A stretch of DNA of 64,000 nucleotides from Erythrobacter sp047872805 (GCF_047872805.1 NZ_JBLQUK010000014.1:12156-76155); one strand, 5' to 3'; shown: positions 17,329 through 25,964, numbered from the stretch's first letter. The notes: generated by a model not told the origin, from the letters alone. Numbers and translations are program-made.

Positions 17329-18048
17329 ATGGTTCCTGTTTCGTTCGCGCCATTTGGCTTTACCGGCGAAGAGTTCGTGCTGCTTAAGAGCAACGCGCTT
17401 TATTGGCCGCAAGAGCGCGCGCTGCTGGTGGCGGACCTGCATCTGGAAAAGGGCAGCTGGTATGCGGCGCATGGCCAGATGTTGCCCCCCTATGACAGCC
17501 GCGAAACGCTGGAAAGGATTGCCGACGCGGTAAAGGCGACCGGCGCGCGCCGGGTCATCACGCTGGGCGACAATTTCCACGATGACGCGGGCGCCTCGCG
17601 GCTTGATCCCTATGCCGCCGGGATGCTGGAGGCGCTGACCCGCGCACTCGACTGGGTGTGGATCACCGGCAATCATGACGAACAGATGCAGCGCAAATTC
17701 GGCGCGGAGCTGGTCGCAGAACTCGAAGTGAACGGCATCATCCTGCGTCACGAAGCCAAGCGGGGGGAGACGCGCGCCGAACTGTCTGGCCATTTCCACC
17801 CCAAGATGCGCGTCGCCGTGCGCGGCCGTCATATCGCCCGGCCCTGCGCCGTTATCAGCCGCCGCGACGGGGCGGACGCTATGGCAACAGAACGCATGAT
17901 CCTGCCCGCATTTGGTGCCTATACCGGCGGCATGGACGCAGGTTCGCCAGCGATATTGCGCGCGCTGCAACCTGCCAGCACGATCGACGCGGTGCTCCCG
18001 GCAAAGGGCAAACTGGTGCGCTTTCCGCTCTATCGCAGCGCGGCATAA
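17329..18048 (+). CDS. pdeM: Ligase-associated DNA damage response endonuclease PdeM
   Basis: 239 residues. Calcineurin-like metallophosphoesterase motifs in order: DLHLEKG, GDNFHD, GNHDE and SGHFHPK, followed by the PdeM-specific FGAYTGGMD. PdeM proteins are usually encoded with a DNA ligase, an Lhr-like helicase and an exonuclease in a DNA-repair cluster; none of these lies in this window, so the gene stands alone. ATG 17329 begins the conserved VPVSFAPFGFTGEEF; a TTG at 17263 would add 22 residues without family support. Probably cytoplasmic and dependent on two metal ions. Confidence 0.9.
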   Translation: MVPVSFAPFGFTGEEFVLLKSNALYWPQERALLVADLHLEKGSWYAAHGQMLPPYDSRETLERIADAVKATGARRVITLGDNFHDDAGASRLDPYAAGMLEALTRALDWVWITGNHDEQMQRKFGAELVAELEVNGIILRHEAKRGETRAELSGHFHPKMRVAVRGRHIARPCAVISRRDGADAMATERMILPAFGAYTGGMDAGSPAILRALQPASTIDAVLPAKGKLVRFPLYRSAA

Positions 18049-18113
18049 GACTCATCTGGTTTTTCCGCGCCGAAGCGCTTACATAGCGCCGTTCCAAAGA
18101 CTCAGGCTGTAAC

Positions 18114-18118
18114 AGGAG
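18114..18118 (+). promoter_or_regulatory. Shine-Dalgarno site pointing to an AUA start of infC
   Basis: AGGAG lies 7 nt before ATA 18126, ideal spacing, but 31 nt before the first ATG (18150), far too distant. No other purine-rich site lies between. This decides in favour of the AUA start. Confidence 0.6.
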
Positions 18119-18125
18119 AACACAC

Positions 18126-18668
18126 ATAGCCCGTCCACCTCGGCGTACGATGGCCCCGCCAACTAAAAGCGGCCCTCGTTTCGATACTTTCATCCAGGTT
18201 CCCAAAGTCCGCGTTATTGATGACGAAGGCGAGAACCTTGGCGTAATGTTCACCCGCGAAGCTATGGAGCAGGCCAATGAAAAAGGTCTGAACCTGGTCG
18301 AAGTGTCCCCCAATGCGGACCCGCCGGTGTGCAAATTCCTCGATGTCGGCAAATATCGCTTCGAAGCGCAGAAAAAAGCCAATCTGGCGCGCAAGACGCA
18401 AAAGACTCAGGATATCAAAGAGGTCAAGATGCGTCCCAATATCGACACGCATGATTATGACGTGAAGATGCGCAACGTGACCAAATTCATCGGCAACGGT
18501 GACAAGGTGAAGATCACCCTGCGGTTTCGCGGACGCGAAATGGCGCATCAGCACCTCGGCATGGACCTGCTGAAACGGGTGCAGGATGACGTGGTCGAAG
18601 TAGCCAAAGTCGAAGCGTTTCCCCGTCTCGAAGGGCGGCAGATGCTGATGGTGCTCGCGCCGAAATAG
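18126..18668 (+). CDS. infC: Translation initiation factor IF-3, probable AUA start
   Basis: 180 residues if translation starts at ATA 18126 (IARPPRRT then MAPPTKSG); 172 from ATG 18150. N-domain: VRVIDDEGENLGVM and LVEVSPNADPPVCKFLDVGKY. C-domain: KMRPNIDTHDYDVK and ITLRFRGREMAHQHLG. IF-3 binds the 30S subunit and rejects initiation at non-canonical codons; E. coli infC itself starts at AUU, which makes IF-3 self-limiting. Here no ATG, GTG, TTG or CTG lies between the upstream in-frame stop (18084) and 18150, and the only Shine-Dalgarno sequence is correctly spaced for the ATA. The gene is monocistronic in this window, followed by a stem-loop. Confidence 0.93.
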   Translation: MARPPRRTMAPPTKSGPRFDTFIQVPKVRVIDDEGENLGVMFTREAMEQANEKGLNLVEVSPNADPPVCKFLDVGKYRFEAQKKANLARKTQKTQDIKEVKMRPNIDTHDYDVKMRNVTKFIGNGDKVKITLRFRGREMAHQHLGMDLLKRVQDDVVEVAKVEAFPRLEGRQMLMVLAPK

Positions 18669-19008
18669 CGCCCTTAATCTGGCGAACACATCAAGACGCA
18701 AAGGGGCGGAAGCGCGGATCGCTTTCGCCCCTTTGCTCTGGTTTCTGGATGCAAATGCATTTGGTCCTCGACGAAACGCTGGTGTATTCGACAAATGCCA
18801 CACCGCAGCCGATTGGCGGGAACAAATCTGCGCCAAACTGTTCTATAGACTGGATTATGAGGCGCCGGACCGGTCCTTGCCCGCCACCCGCCGGGTATTC
18901 CCCCGCTGGATCGGTCCCGCCTCATACCCGAAATGACCTGCCCCGCAGTGGGGTGCCCCGCCTACGCCCATTATCTGGGTCCGCGCTTCGCACAATGGAG
19001 TGATACAG
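18669..19008. other. Intergenic region, infC to DUF547 gene
   Basis: 340 nt. The first part holds the infC terminator. The rest (18740-19008) has no open frame with codon bias or start signal I would trust; it presumably carries the promoter of the DUF547 gene. rpmI and rplT, the usual infC followers, are not here. Confidence 0.6.
18699..18735 (+). terminator. Stem-loop terminator after infC
   Basis: CAAAGGGGCGGAAGCG and CGCTTTCGCCCCTTTG form a 16-bp stem (one G-U) around a 5-nt loop, 30 nt after the infC stop. No long T tract follows, so efficiency is uncertain. Confidence 0.7.
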
Positions 19009-20139
19009 ATGCCCCGCATTCAGTTCCTGATCTCGGCAACCCTCGGCGCGGCCTCGGCGCTGGCGCTGGGCGCGGCCCCTGCTTTGGCGCAGGACAATTC
19101 GGCAGAGTCGCAATTCGCAACTTTCGCGCCCACCAACAATCCGAACAATGACGGGATCGATTATTCGATCTGGGACGAAGCGATGAAAAACCTCGTCGTG
19201 TCGATGGGACCATCGCTGCGCGAAACCGCCGGGCGGCCTGACCCCAGCTTTGGCACCCGCCGCCAATATGGCCACGTCTCGCGCTATCGGCTCGAAGGCA
19301 CGCGGTTGATGTTCAGCTTCCTCGACAGCGACGTGATCGCCAGCTTCACCGAATATCGTCAGGATCTGGAACGCACGGCCGATATCGTCGATATTCAGGC
19401 GCTCAGCCGCAACGAACAACTCGCGTACTGGATCAACCTCCACAATGTCGCGCTGATCGAACAGATCGCCAACGCCTGGCCCGTGCGCCAACCGCGCGAG
19501 ATCATGGTCGGCGGGGTTCCGCTGGACGATGCGCGCTTTATCACTGTTGAAGGCATTGCGCTGTCCCCGCGCGACATCCGCGAAAAGATCGTGTTTGCAC
19601 ATTGGAACGATCCCAAGGTTATTTACGGTTTCTGGCGCGGCGAAATCGGCGGCCCGTCGATCCAGCGTGAGGCTTTCAACGCTGATAACGTCGCCCGCCT
19701 GCTCGACCGCGGCGCGCGCGATTTCGTCAACTCATTGCGGGGCACTCAGAAAAACGGCGACACGCTTGAAGTGTCCGAATTGTTCGCCGAGGCCGCGCCG
19801 TATTTCTTCGGCAATTTCGACGCCGACCTGCGCGCCCATCTTGCCCAATATGCCGATGAGGACACCGCTGCGCTGCTTTCGGCCACCACCGACATAAGAG
19901 CCAGCGTCAACGAACACGATATTGCTGATCTCGCCGGCGGCGTGCGCGAGCCAACCTATCAGAATATTCAGAACGCTGACGGCAATCAGCAAAGCTTTCG
20001 CATCCCGCAAAGCATGGCTGCCCTGCTCGCTCAGCGCGAACAGAAATTCCAGCGCATCATCCGCGAAGGGCGCACCGGCACGGTGACATTCAGCAACATT
20101 CGTCTGCCCGGCGATCTGGACGAAACCGAAGTCGAATAG
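19009..20139 (+). CDS. Exported DUF547 protein
   Basis: 376 residues. The signal peptide is MPRIQFLISATLGAASAL ending at ALAQ; ATG 19009 was chosen over one three codons upstream for this reason. The DUF547 core is recognisable by LSRNEQLAYWINLHNVALIEQI and, later, EIGGPSIQREAFNADNV. DUF547 has a papain-like fold in predictions, but no reaction is established. It should be periplasmic. The C-terminal ~100 residues are less conserved. No operon partner; the transporter gene downstream is separated by 120 nt and a hairpin. Confidence 0.85.
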   Translation: MPRIQFLISATLGAASALALGAAPALAQDNSAESQFATFAPTNNPNNDGIDYSIWDEAMKNLVVSMGPSLRETAGRPDPSFGTRRQYGHVSRYRLEGTRLMFSFLDSDVIASFTEYRQDLERTADIVDIQALSRNEQLAYWINLHNVALIEQIANAWPVRQPREIMVGGVPLDDARFITVEGIALSPRDIREKIVFAHWNDPKVIYGFWRGEIGGPSIQREAFNADNVARLLDRGARDFVNSLRGTQKNGDTLEVSELFAEAAPYFFGNFDADLRAHLAQYADEDTAALLSATTDIRASVNEHDIADLAGGVREPTYQNIQNADGNQQSFRIPQSMAALLAQREQKFQRIIREGRTGTVTFSNIRLPGDLDETEVE

Positions 20140-20213
20140 CACCCTACCCTGCTCAACACGCAAAATCAGGCCGATGAGATTGCCTTGCCGCCGCAGGGCT
20201 TTCGCTGATACCC

Positions 20214-20249
20214 CCTCACCCACCGAATAATCGGTCAAACGGGGTGAGG
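20214..20249 (+). promoter_or_regulatory. Hairpin enclosing the presumed RBS of the SLC13 transporter
   Basis: CCTCACC (20214-20220) pairs with GGTGAGG (20243-20249), with an inner ACCGA/TCGGT stem. The right arm contains the GAGG that would serve the ATG at 20261. It could sequester the RBS or simply terminate upstream transcription. Confidence 0.4.
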
Positions 20250-20260
20250 ACACAGCCGCC

Positions 20261-21733
20261 ATGAACGCGCGCCAAATCGGCCTGATGCTTGGCCCGCTGG
20301 TCTTTGCGCTGAGCGCATTGACGCCGCCGCCTGGCGGGCTGGAACCGCAGGGCTGGCTGGTCGCGGGACTGGTCATCTGGATGGCCGCCTGGTGGATGAC
20401 CGAAGCGGTGCCCCTGACGGTCACGGCGCTGCTGCCGTTTATCGTGCTGCCGCTGGGCGGGATCATGAGCGCGGGCGACACCGCCAGCGCCTATTACGCG
20501 CCGATTCTGTTCCTGCTGCTTGGCGGAGCGTTCATCGCGCTCGCCATCGAGCGCACCGGATTGCACCGACGGCTTAGCGCGGGGATCTTGCGGGCTATCG
20601 GCACAGGCGGCGGGCAAACACGGCTGCTGCTCGCCTTCATGCTGTCGGCGGCGATCCTGTCGATGCTGATCTCCAACACCTCAACCACGCTGATCATGAT
20701 GCCCATGGCGCTGGCGGTGCTCGCGGGCGGGGGATTGGCGCATCGAGAGAACGATCAGGATCAGGACGGCCAAACTCAAGAAGGGCAAGCACAGGAAGGG
20801 CTTTACGGCGCATTGCCGATGGGGATTGCCTTTGCCGCGACGATTGGCGGTTTGGGCACAATCGTCGGGTCGCCCACCAATGGGATCGCGGTGCAATTGC
20901 TGAACGATATGATCGGGCTGGAAATCAGCTTTGCCTTGTGGATGCTCTACGGCCTGCCGGTGGTGCTGATCGGGGTTCCGCTCGCGGCCTTTGTCATCGC
21001 GCGGGTTCAACAGGTGGCGGCGCATCCGTTCGATGTCGCCGCTGCGCGCACCGCGATCGACAATCCCGCGCCCTGGACGAGCGCGGAAAGGCGGCTGGTG
21101 CCGATCATTGCGCTCGCCTTTCTGGCCTGGATGACCCGCCTGTGGGTCGCGCCGCTCTTGCCCCCGGACAGCTGGACTGATGGCACGATTGCAGTGATCG
21201 CGGCGCTGGCCTTGTTCCTGATCCCCGACGGCACCGGAACCGAGGGAAATCGGCGGCCGCTGCTCAAATGGAACGAGGCAGACCGTGCGCCCTGGGGCGT
21301 GATCCTGATGTTTGGCGGCGGGCTGGCGCTGGCCGCAGGAATGCAGGCCTCAGGCCTCGCTGACTGGTTGGGGCAGGCGCTGCTGCCGCTTGATGCGGTG
21401 CCGCTGTTGGTGATGGCGCTGGCGATTGCGGCGATGGTGGTGGTGATCACCGAATTTGCGAGCAATGTCGCCACCGCCAGCGCGATCATCCCGATTGTCG
21501 CCAGTCTTGCCGCGGCGCTGGGACTGGGCGAGGACGCGATTCTGATCGCCATGCCCGCTGCGCTCGCGGCAAGCTGGGGCTTTATCCTGCCCGCCGGGAC
21601 CGGCCCCAACGCGATTGCATGGTCCACCGGGCGACTGCGGATAGAACGGCTGGTGCGCGCCGGGATCGTGCTCGACATCATCGGTATCGCGCTGATGGTG
21701 GGAGTGGTTTGGTGCGCTTCTACGATATTCTGA
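20261..21733 (+). CDS. SLC13/DASS family sodium-coupled anion transporter
   Basis: 490 residues and about a dozen hydrophobic segments. The two DASS signature repeats are clear: SNTSTTLIMMPMALAVLAGG in the first half and EFASNVATASAIIPI in the second, which form the Na+ and substrate sites (SNT/SNV). GTIVGSPTNGIAVQLL and ILPAGTGPNAIAWSTGRL are the matching re-entrant loop regions. The family imports di- or tricarboxylates (succinate, citrate) or sulfate with Na+; substrate here is unknown. A short charged loop (HRENDQDQDGQTQEGQAQEG) in the middle is unusual. Inner membrane. Confidence 0.93.
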   Translation: MNARQIGLMLGPLVFALSALTPPPGGLEPQGWLVAGLVIWMAAWWMTEAVPLTVTALLPFIVLPLGGIMSAGDTASAYYAPILFLLLGGAFIALAIERTGLHRRLSAGILRAIGTGGGQTRLLLAFMLSAAILSMLISNTSTTLIMMPMALAVLAGGGLAHRENDQDQDGQTQEGQAQEGLYGALPMGIAFAATIGGLGTIVGSPTNGIAVQLLNDMIGLEISFALWMLYGLPVVLIGVPLAAFVIARVQQVAAHPFDVAAARTAIDNPAPWTSAERRLVPIIALAFLAWMTRLWVAPLLPPDSWTDGTIAVIAALALFLIPDGTGTEGNRRPLLKWNEADRAPWGVILMFGGGLALAAGMQASGLADWLGQALLPLDAVPLLVMALAIAAMVVVITEFASNVATASAIIPIVASLAAALGLGEDAILIAMPAALAASWGFILPAGTGPNAIAWSTGRLRIERLVRAGIVLDIIGIALMVGVVWCASTIF

Positions 21734-21791
21734 GCTAAAACACGTATGTTTGTTGAGAGTTTCTCAACCTTCTGGTTACAAACTATCATTC

Positions 21792-23057
21792 ATGATTAAT
21801 GCTGCCGAAGCCGTTCGTTCGGACCTTGATGGCGAAGATTTCGCGCTCGCACCTGCGGTCGGCGGGTTTGAGCGTGTGGATGACCAGTCGGTTGATCGCA
21901 TCCTGAAAGCCGTGCGGCAACATCTGGGCACCGAAATCGCTTTCGTCTCTCGCTATGTCGAGAATTTCGAGAAAGAGCTAACGCATATCGATGCCGACAT
22001 CGAATTGCCAATGGGGCCGGGTTACCGCGATTCACGCAATGACAGCTATTGCTGGCACATTGCCGAGGGACGCTTGCCGCAACTGATTCAAGACCCGGCG
22101 GACTTTCCCTTCACACAGTCGCTGGCGATCACCGACATGTTGCCCGTGGGGTGCCACCTCAATGTGCCGCTGCGCCTTTCCGATGGCAGCTTGTATGGCA
22201 GCTTCTGCTGTCTCAGCCGCAAACCCGACCGCAGCATGACCGAGCGGGATCTGGGCGTGCTCAAGGCCTTTGCCGCATTGGCAGCCGAGCAGATCGAGCG
22301 CTCGGTTGAAAGCTCTGCCCAATCGCGGAACCAGAAATCGGCGATCCAGAAAGTGCTGGACACTGGCCATGTGACGATCCTGCATCAGCCAATTGTTGCG
22401 CTTAAAAATGGCCATCCGGTCGGTGTCGAATGCCTTGCCCGCTTTCCAGATGCGGCAGAACGCGGGCCGGACAGATGGTTTGCCGAGGCGGCCGGATTGG
22501 GCCTCGGCCCCGACCTCGAATTATTGGCCATCCAGTCCGGACTGGCGACGATCAACCACCTTCCCGCCGACGCCTATCTGTCGGTCAATGCCTCACCCGA
22601 AACGATCATGTCTGGCTTGCTCGACAAGGTGGTATACAAATATTCGAGCCGAAAGCTCGCTATCGAAGTCACTGAACACGAAAAAGTTGATGATTTCGGC
22701 AAGCTGAAAGAATGCCTCGCGCGGCTTTCCCCCTTTGCCCGGATCGCAATTGACGATGTCGGCGCAGGCTATTCGGGACTGCGCCACCTGGTTGAATTGA
22801 AGCCGAGCCTGCTCAAACTCGATATGTCACTGACCCGCGACATTCATACGGATCTGGCGCGTCAGGCGCTGGCCACGGCAATGGTCCATTTCGCCCGCGA
22901 GATCGGCGCCAAGCTGGTGGCCGAAGGGATAGAGCGCGAGGAGGAGCGTGTCGTACTGGCTGAGCTTGGCGTTGATTACGGTCAGGGCTTTTTCTTCGCC
23001 CGGCCCATGCCGGTCGTGGCCAGCGCGCAGTATATGCTTGGCTCGCGGATTATCTGA
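21792..23057 (+). CDS. GAF-EAL cyclic-di-GMP phosphodiesterase
   Basis: 421 residues. Residues ~20-175 are a GAF-type sensor (RYVENFEKELTHIDAD, HLNVPLRLSDGSLYGSFCCLS). Residues ~195-420 are an EAL domain. The signature reads VECLARF instead of EALLRW, but the catalytic set appears complete: SVNASP, IEVTEHE, IDDVGAGYSG, LLKLDM, LVAEGIE and YGQGFFF. I therefore expect an active phosphodiesterase that lowers c-di-GMP in response to a GAF ligand. No GGDEF or membrane segment, so cytoplasmic. ATG 21792 begins MINAAEAV; a longer frame from 21750 lacks family support. Confidence 0.9.
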   Translation: MINAAEAVRSDLDGEDFALAPAVGGFERVDDQSVDRILKAVRQHLGTEIAFVSRYVENFEKELTHIDADIELPMGPGYRDSRNDSYCWHIAEGRLPQLIQDPADFPFTQSLAITDMLPVGCHLNVPLRLSDGSLYGSFCCLSRKPDRSMTERDLGVLKAFAALAAEQIERSVESSAQSRNQKSAIQKVLDTGHVTILHQPIVALKNGHPVGVECLARFPDAAERGPDRWFAEAAGLGLGPDLELLAIQSGLATINHLPADAYLSVNASPETIMSGLLDKVVYKYSSRKLAIEVTEHEKVDDFGKLKECLARLSPFARIAIDDVGAGYSGLRHLVELKPSLLKLDMSLTRDIHTDLARQALATAMVHFAREIGAKLVAEGIEREEERVVLAELGVDYGQGFFFARPMPVVASAQYMLGSRII

Positions 23058-23223
23058 ACAATGCTCTGAACCGGTTGCACATGCAACCATCTCGCGGTAA
23101 TCATCGCCCATCCCGCAGCCGGTGGGGAGAGGCGTTTCTGCGGAGGTTAGAAACGGGTGCCCGGCCGGCTCCTCAATTGGCTCCTGCCTTCCTGGGAGCA
23201 CGCATGAGGAAGGACGCGCCGCC
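23057..23223 (+). promoter_or_regulatory. Structured 5' leader with anti-RBS segment
   Basis: The 167 nt before the PLP-enzyme gene hold several perfect stems: GGTTGC/GCAACC (23073-23088), CGTTTCT/AGAAACG (23133-23155, 9-nt loop) and GCTCC/GGAGC (23180-23199). The loop of the last (CCTTCCT, 23187-23193) is exactly complementary to the RBS tract AGGAAGG (23207-23213). AGCCGG and CCGGCT could close an outer helix. It looks like a translational switch, but I could not match it to SAM-I, SAM-II or SAH consensus. Confidence 0.45.
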
Positions 23224-24552
23224 ATGACGGACAGCCCTGTCGATCAGAATTCCGCCCCCGACACTCCCACCCCGCGCCGCAAGCCAAAGCCGGAGCGCGC
23301 AAGGCTGAACGGCCGCCCGCTTAAACCATCGACCATGATGATGGGTCACGGCTATGATCCCGAACTGTCCGAAGGCTCTCTGAAAGCGCCGATTTTCCTC
23401 ACCTCCACCTTTGCCTTTCCCAGCGCCGCCGATGGCAAGCGGCATTTCGAAGGGATCACCGGCAAACGGCCCGGCGGGGCAGAGGGCCTCGTCTATTCGC
23501 GCTTCAACGGCCCCAATCAGGAAATTCTGGAGGATCGCCTGTCGATCTGGGACGGGGCCGAGGACGCGCTGACTTTCAGCAGCGGGATGACCGCGATCTG
23601 CATCCTGATGCTGGCCTATGTCGGACAGGGCGACGTCATCGTTCACTCCGGCCCGCTCTATGCCGCGACCGAGGGTTTCGTTGCCAAGGTGCTGGCGAAA
23701 TTCGGCGTGACCTATGTCGATTTCCCCGCTGGCGCGACGCGCGACGAACTGGACGCGGTGCTGATGCGCGCCAAACGGCAAGCGAGCGAAAGCGGCGGCA
23801 AGGTGGCGATGGTCTATCTCGAAAGCCCCGGCAATCCGACCAATGCGCTGGTCGATGTGGAGGCGGTGCGCGATGCGCGCGACGCGATCCTGGGCACATC
23901 GTGCCCGATTGCTATCGACAACACTTTCCTTGGTCCGCTGTGGCAGCGACCGCTGGATCACGGCGCGGATATTGTGGCCTATTCGCTCACCAAATATGTC
24001 GGCGGGCATTCCGATCTGGTGGCGGGCAGCATCGCCGGGGCCAAGCACTGGATGGACCCGGTGCGCGCGCTGCGCAACACGATGGGCGGGATCGTCGATC
24101 CCAACACCGCGTGGATGCTGCTGCGCAGCCTCGAAACGGTCGAACTGAGGATGCAGCGCGCAGGCGAGAACGCGGCCAAGGTCTGCGCTTTCCTCAAAAG
24201 CCACCCCAAGGTGACCGGGCTCGGCTATCTCGGCGATATTCAGGATGTGCGGCAACAGGACATCTATGACCGCCACTGCCTGGGCGCGGGCAGCACGTTC
24301 AGCGTGTTTTTGAAAGGCGGCGAGGCCGAATGTTTCCGCTTCCTCGACAATCTACAAATCGCCAAGCTCGCCGTCAGCCTTGGCGGGACCGAGACGCTGG
24401 CGAGCCACCCGGCTTCGATGACTCATCTGTCCGTCCCCGACGAACGCAAGGCGGCGCTGGGGATCACCGACGCTCTGGTTCGGATCAGCGTGGGGATCGA
24501 GGATGCCGACGATCTGATTGCGGACTTTGCGCAGGCGTTGGATCACGTTTAA
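23224..24552 (+). CDS. Cystathionine gamma-synthase family PLP enzyme
   Basis: 442 residues from ATG 23224, preceded by AGGAAGG. The Cys/Met metabolism PLP-enzyme fold is clear: EGLVYSRFNGPNQEILEDRL, the substrate loop LTFSSGMTAI, YLESPGNPTN, AIDNTFLGPLWQRP and the PLP-lysine motif YSLTKYVGGHSDLV. The C-terminus carries SLGGTETLASHPASMTH and RISVGIEDADDLI. The family includes cystathionine gamma-synthase, O-acetylhomoserine sulfhydrylase and methionine gamma-lyase; a ~55-residue Pro/Lys-rich N-terminal extension marks the subgroup here. Exact substrate uncertain. The structured leader suggests feedback control, and an SDR gene follows 48 nt later. Confidence 0.9.
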   Translation: MTDSPVDQNSAPDTPTPRRKPKPERARLNGRPLKPSTMMMGHGYDPELSEGSLKAPIFLTSTFAFPSAADGKRHFEGITGKRPGGAEGLVYSRFNGPNQEILEDRLSIWDGAEDALTFSSGMTAICILMLAYVGQGDVIVHSGPLYAATEGFVAKVLAKFGVTYVDFPAGATRDELDAVLMRAKRQASESGGKVAMVYLESPGNPTNALVDVEAVRDARDAILGTSCPIAIDNTFLGPLWQRPLDHGADIVAYSLTKYVGGHSDLVAGSIAGAKHWMDPVRALRNTMGGIVDPNTAWMLLRSLETVELRMQRAGENAAKVCAFLKSHPKVTGLGYLGDIQDVRQQDIYDRHCLGAGSTFSVFLKGGEAECFRFLDNLQIAKLAVSLGGTETLASHPASMTHLSVPDERKAALGITDALVRISVGIEDADDLIADFAQALDHV

Positions 24553-24600
24553 GACGGTCAGCCTCCCCTCTGCAACTGTGCGGGGAGCAAGGAGAACGCA

Positions 24601-25434
24601 ATGACCGACACCCGCAAGCCCGTGTTCCTTGTTATCGGCGCCGGGGCCGGAATCGGTGGCAGCACCGCCGCGCGCTTTGCGGCGGGCGGCTACCATGCGG
24701 TGCTGGCGCGGCGCTCTGACGAGGCAGGGCTGGCGCGGCTGGTCGACCAGATCGAGGCGGCGGGCGGCAGCGCCTCGGGCACCTTGCTCAACGCATCCGA
24801 AGACGGCGCGATCGAGGAACTGGTGGAACGGGTTGAGCGCGACATCGGCCCGATCGAATGCGCGCTCTACAACCTTGGTGCGCAGATCGGAAACCGCAAG
24901 CTGCACGATACGCCGCATCGCACTTTCGAACTTGGCTGGCGGCTGGGGTGTTACGGCGTGTTCCGGCTCGCCCATGCGCTGTTCCCAGCGATGGTGGAGC
25001 GGGCGAAGAACGGCGCGCATGGGACATTGCTCGTCACGTCCGCCACCTCGGCCATGCGCGGCAATGCGGGGCAGCATAGCCACGCAGCGGCGATGGGCGG
25101 GCGGCGGATGCTGTGCCAGACATTGAACGCCGAATTCGGGCCGCAGGGCGTGCATGTCGCGCATATCGTGGTCGACGGCGCGGTCGATGCGCCCGACACT
25201 CTGGGCAAGCTGCTGGGCGACAAATTCGACGCGTTCAAAGCGGCCAAGGGCGACGAGGGTGTAATCGACCCGGCGCAAATTGCCGAAACCTATTGGCATC
25301 TCGCGCAGCAACCGCGCAATTGCTGGACGCATGAGGTCGACATCCGCCCATGGACCGACGTGGCGTGGTGGAACGACAACCCCAACCCCGAGATCGACGG
25401 GCGCGGCAAAAGCTTTGCCGGGCCGAAAGACTAA
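24601..25434 (+). CDS. SDR-family protein lacking the Tyr-Lys pair
   Basis: 277 residues. The Rossmann motif is present in altered form (LVIGAGAGIGGSTAARFA, where TGxxxGIG is usual), as are YNLGAQIGN (for NNAG) and SATSAMRG at the catalytic Ser position. Where YxxxK is expected the sequence reads HAAAM within SHAAAMGGRRMLCQTL, so the catalytic Tyr and Lys are both missing. It may bind NAD(P) without classical SDR chemistry, or form part of a divergent subgroup. It follows the PLP-enzyme gene and may be co-transcribed. The stop overlaps that of the convergent FMN reductase gene by 4 nt. Confidence 0.85.
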   Translation: MTDTRKPVFLVIGAGAGIGGSTAARFAAGGYHAVLARRSDEAGLARLVDQIEAAGGSASGTLLNASEDGAIEELVERVERDIGPIECALYNLGAQIGNRKLHDTPHRTFELGWRLGCYGVFRLAHALFPAMVERAKNGAHGTLLVTSATSAMRGNAGQHSHAAAMGGRRMLCQTLNAEFGPQGVHVAHIVVDGAVDAPDTLGKLLGDKFDAFKAAKGDEGVIDPAQIAETYWHLAQQPRNCWTHEVDIRPWTDVAWWNDNPNPEIDGRGKSFAGPKD

Positions 25435-25964
25435 CCGATCAGCTTGCCCACCAATGCGCGAAGCTCGGCATCAAGCGCATCATCGTTCAGCTTCCCGGCC
25501 TCGCGGTCGAACACTTTGGTGTAATGCGGCACCGACAGGCACCCGACCACATGGCCGCCAAAATGCGGCGCGGCGTTCACCGCAAAGTCGAGCACCCGCC
25601 CTGCCCCGCCTGCGCCGTCCGAGGTCGCCAGCATCAGTATCGGCTTGCCCTGCCACACTTCGCGGCCCAACCGGCTGCACCAGTCAAACAGATTCTTGAA
25701 CGCCGCGGGATAGGCCCCGTTATGTTCGGCAAAGGAGATGATCAGCGCGTCCACCGCGCCGATCCTTGCCAGAAAATCTCGCGCCAATTGCGGCACGCCA
25801 TCGGCGGCCTCGCGGTCAGCGCGGTAAATCGGCATCTCGTAATCATGAATATCCAGCGTCTCGATCTCAGCACCGCCCGCTGCCGCGAGGCTGGCGGCAT
25901 AATCGACCAGCGTGCGGTTGATCGAGGTCGACGAATTGCTGGCGGCAAAGGCAAGAATGCGCAT
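25431..25964 (-). CDS. NADPH-dependent FMN reductase family protein
   Basis: 177 residues. Flavodoxin-like fold: the N-terminal FAASNSSTSINRTLVDYAA is the FMN-phosphate loop, followed by DALIISFAEHNGAYPAAFKNLFDW (the second FMN contact) and KPILMLATSDGAGGAGRVL. It should reduce FMN, quinones, chromate or azo compounds with NAD(P)H as a soluble dimer; physiological substrate unknown. A single gene between the convergent SDR and the J-domain protein gene, which lies 33 nt upstream on the same strand. Confidence 0.92.
   Translation of the reverse strand: MRILAFAASNSSTSINRTLVDYAASLAAAGGAEIETLDIHDYEMPIYRADREAADGVPQLARDFLARIGAVDALIISFAEHNGAYPAAFKNLFDWCSRLGREVWQGKPILMLATSDGAGGAGRVLDFAVNAAPHFGGHVVGCLSVPHYTKVFDREAGKLNDDALDAELRALVGKLIG

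Noticed and set aside
23100..23223. SAM-II or SAH riboswitch before the PLP-enzyme gene
   Set aside because: Could not match conserved core bases by eye; kept only as a structured leader.
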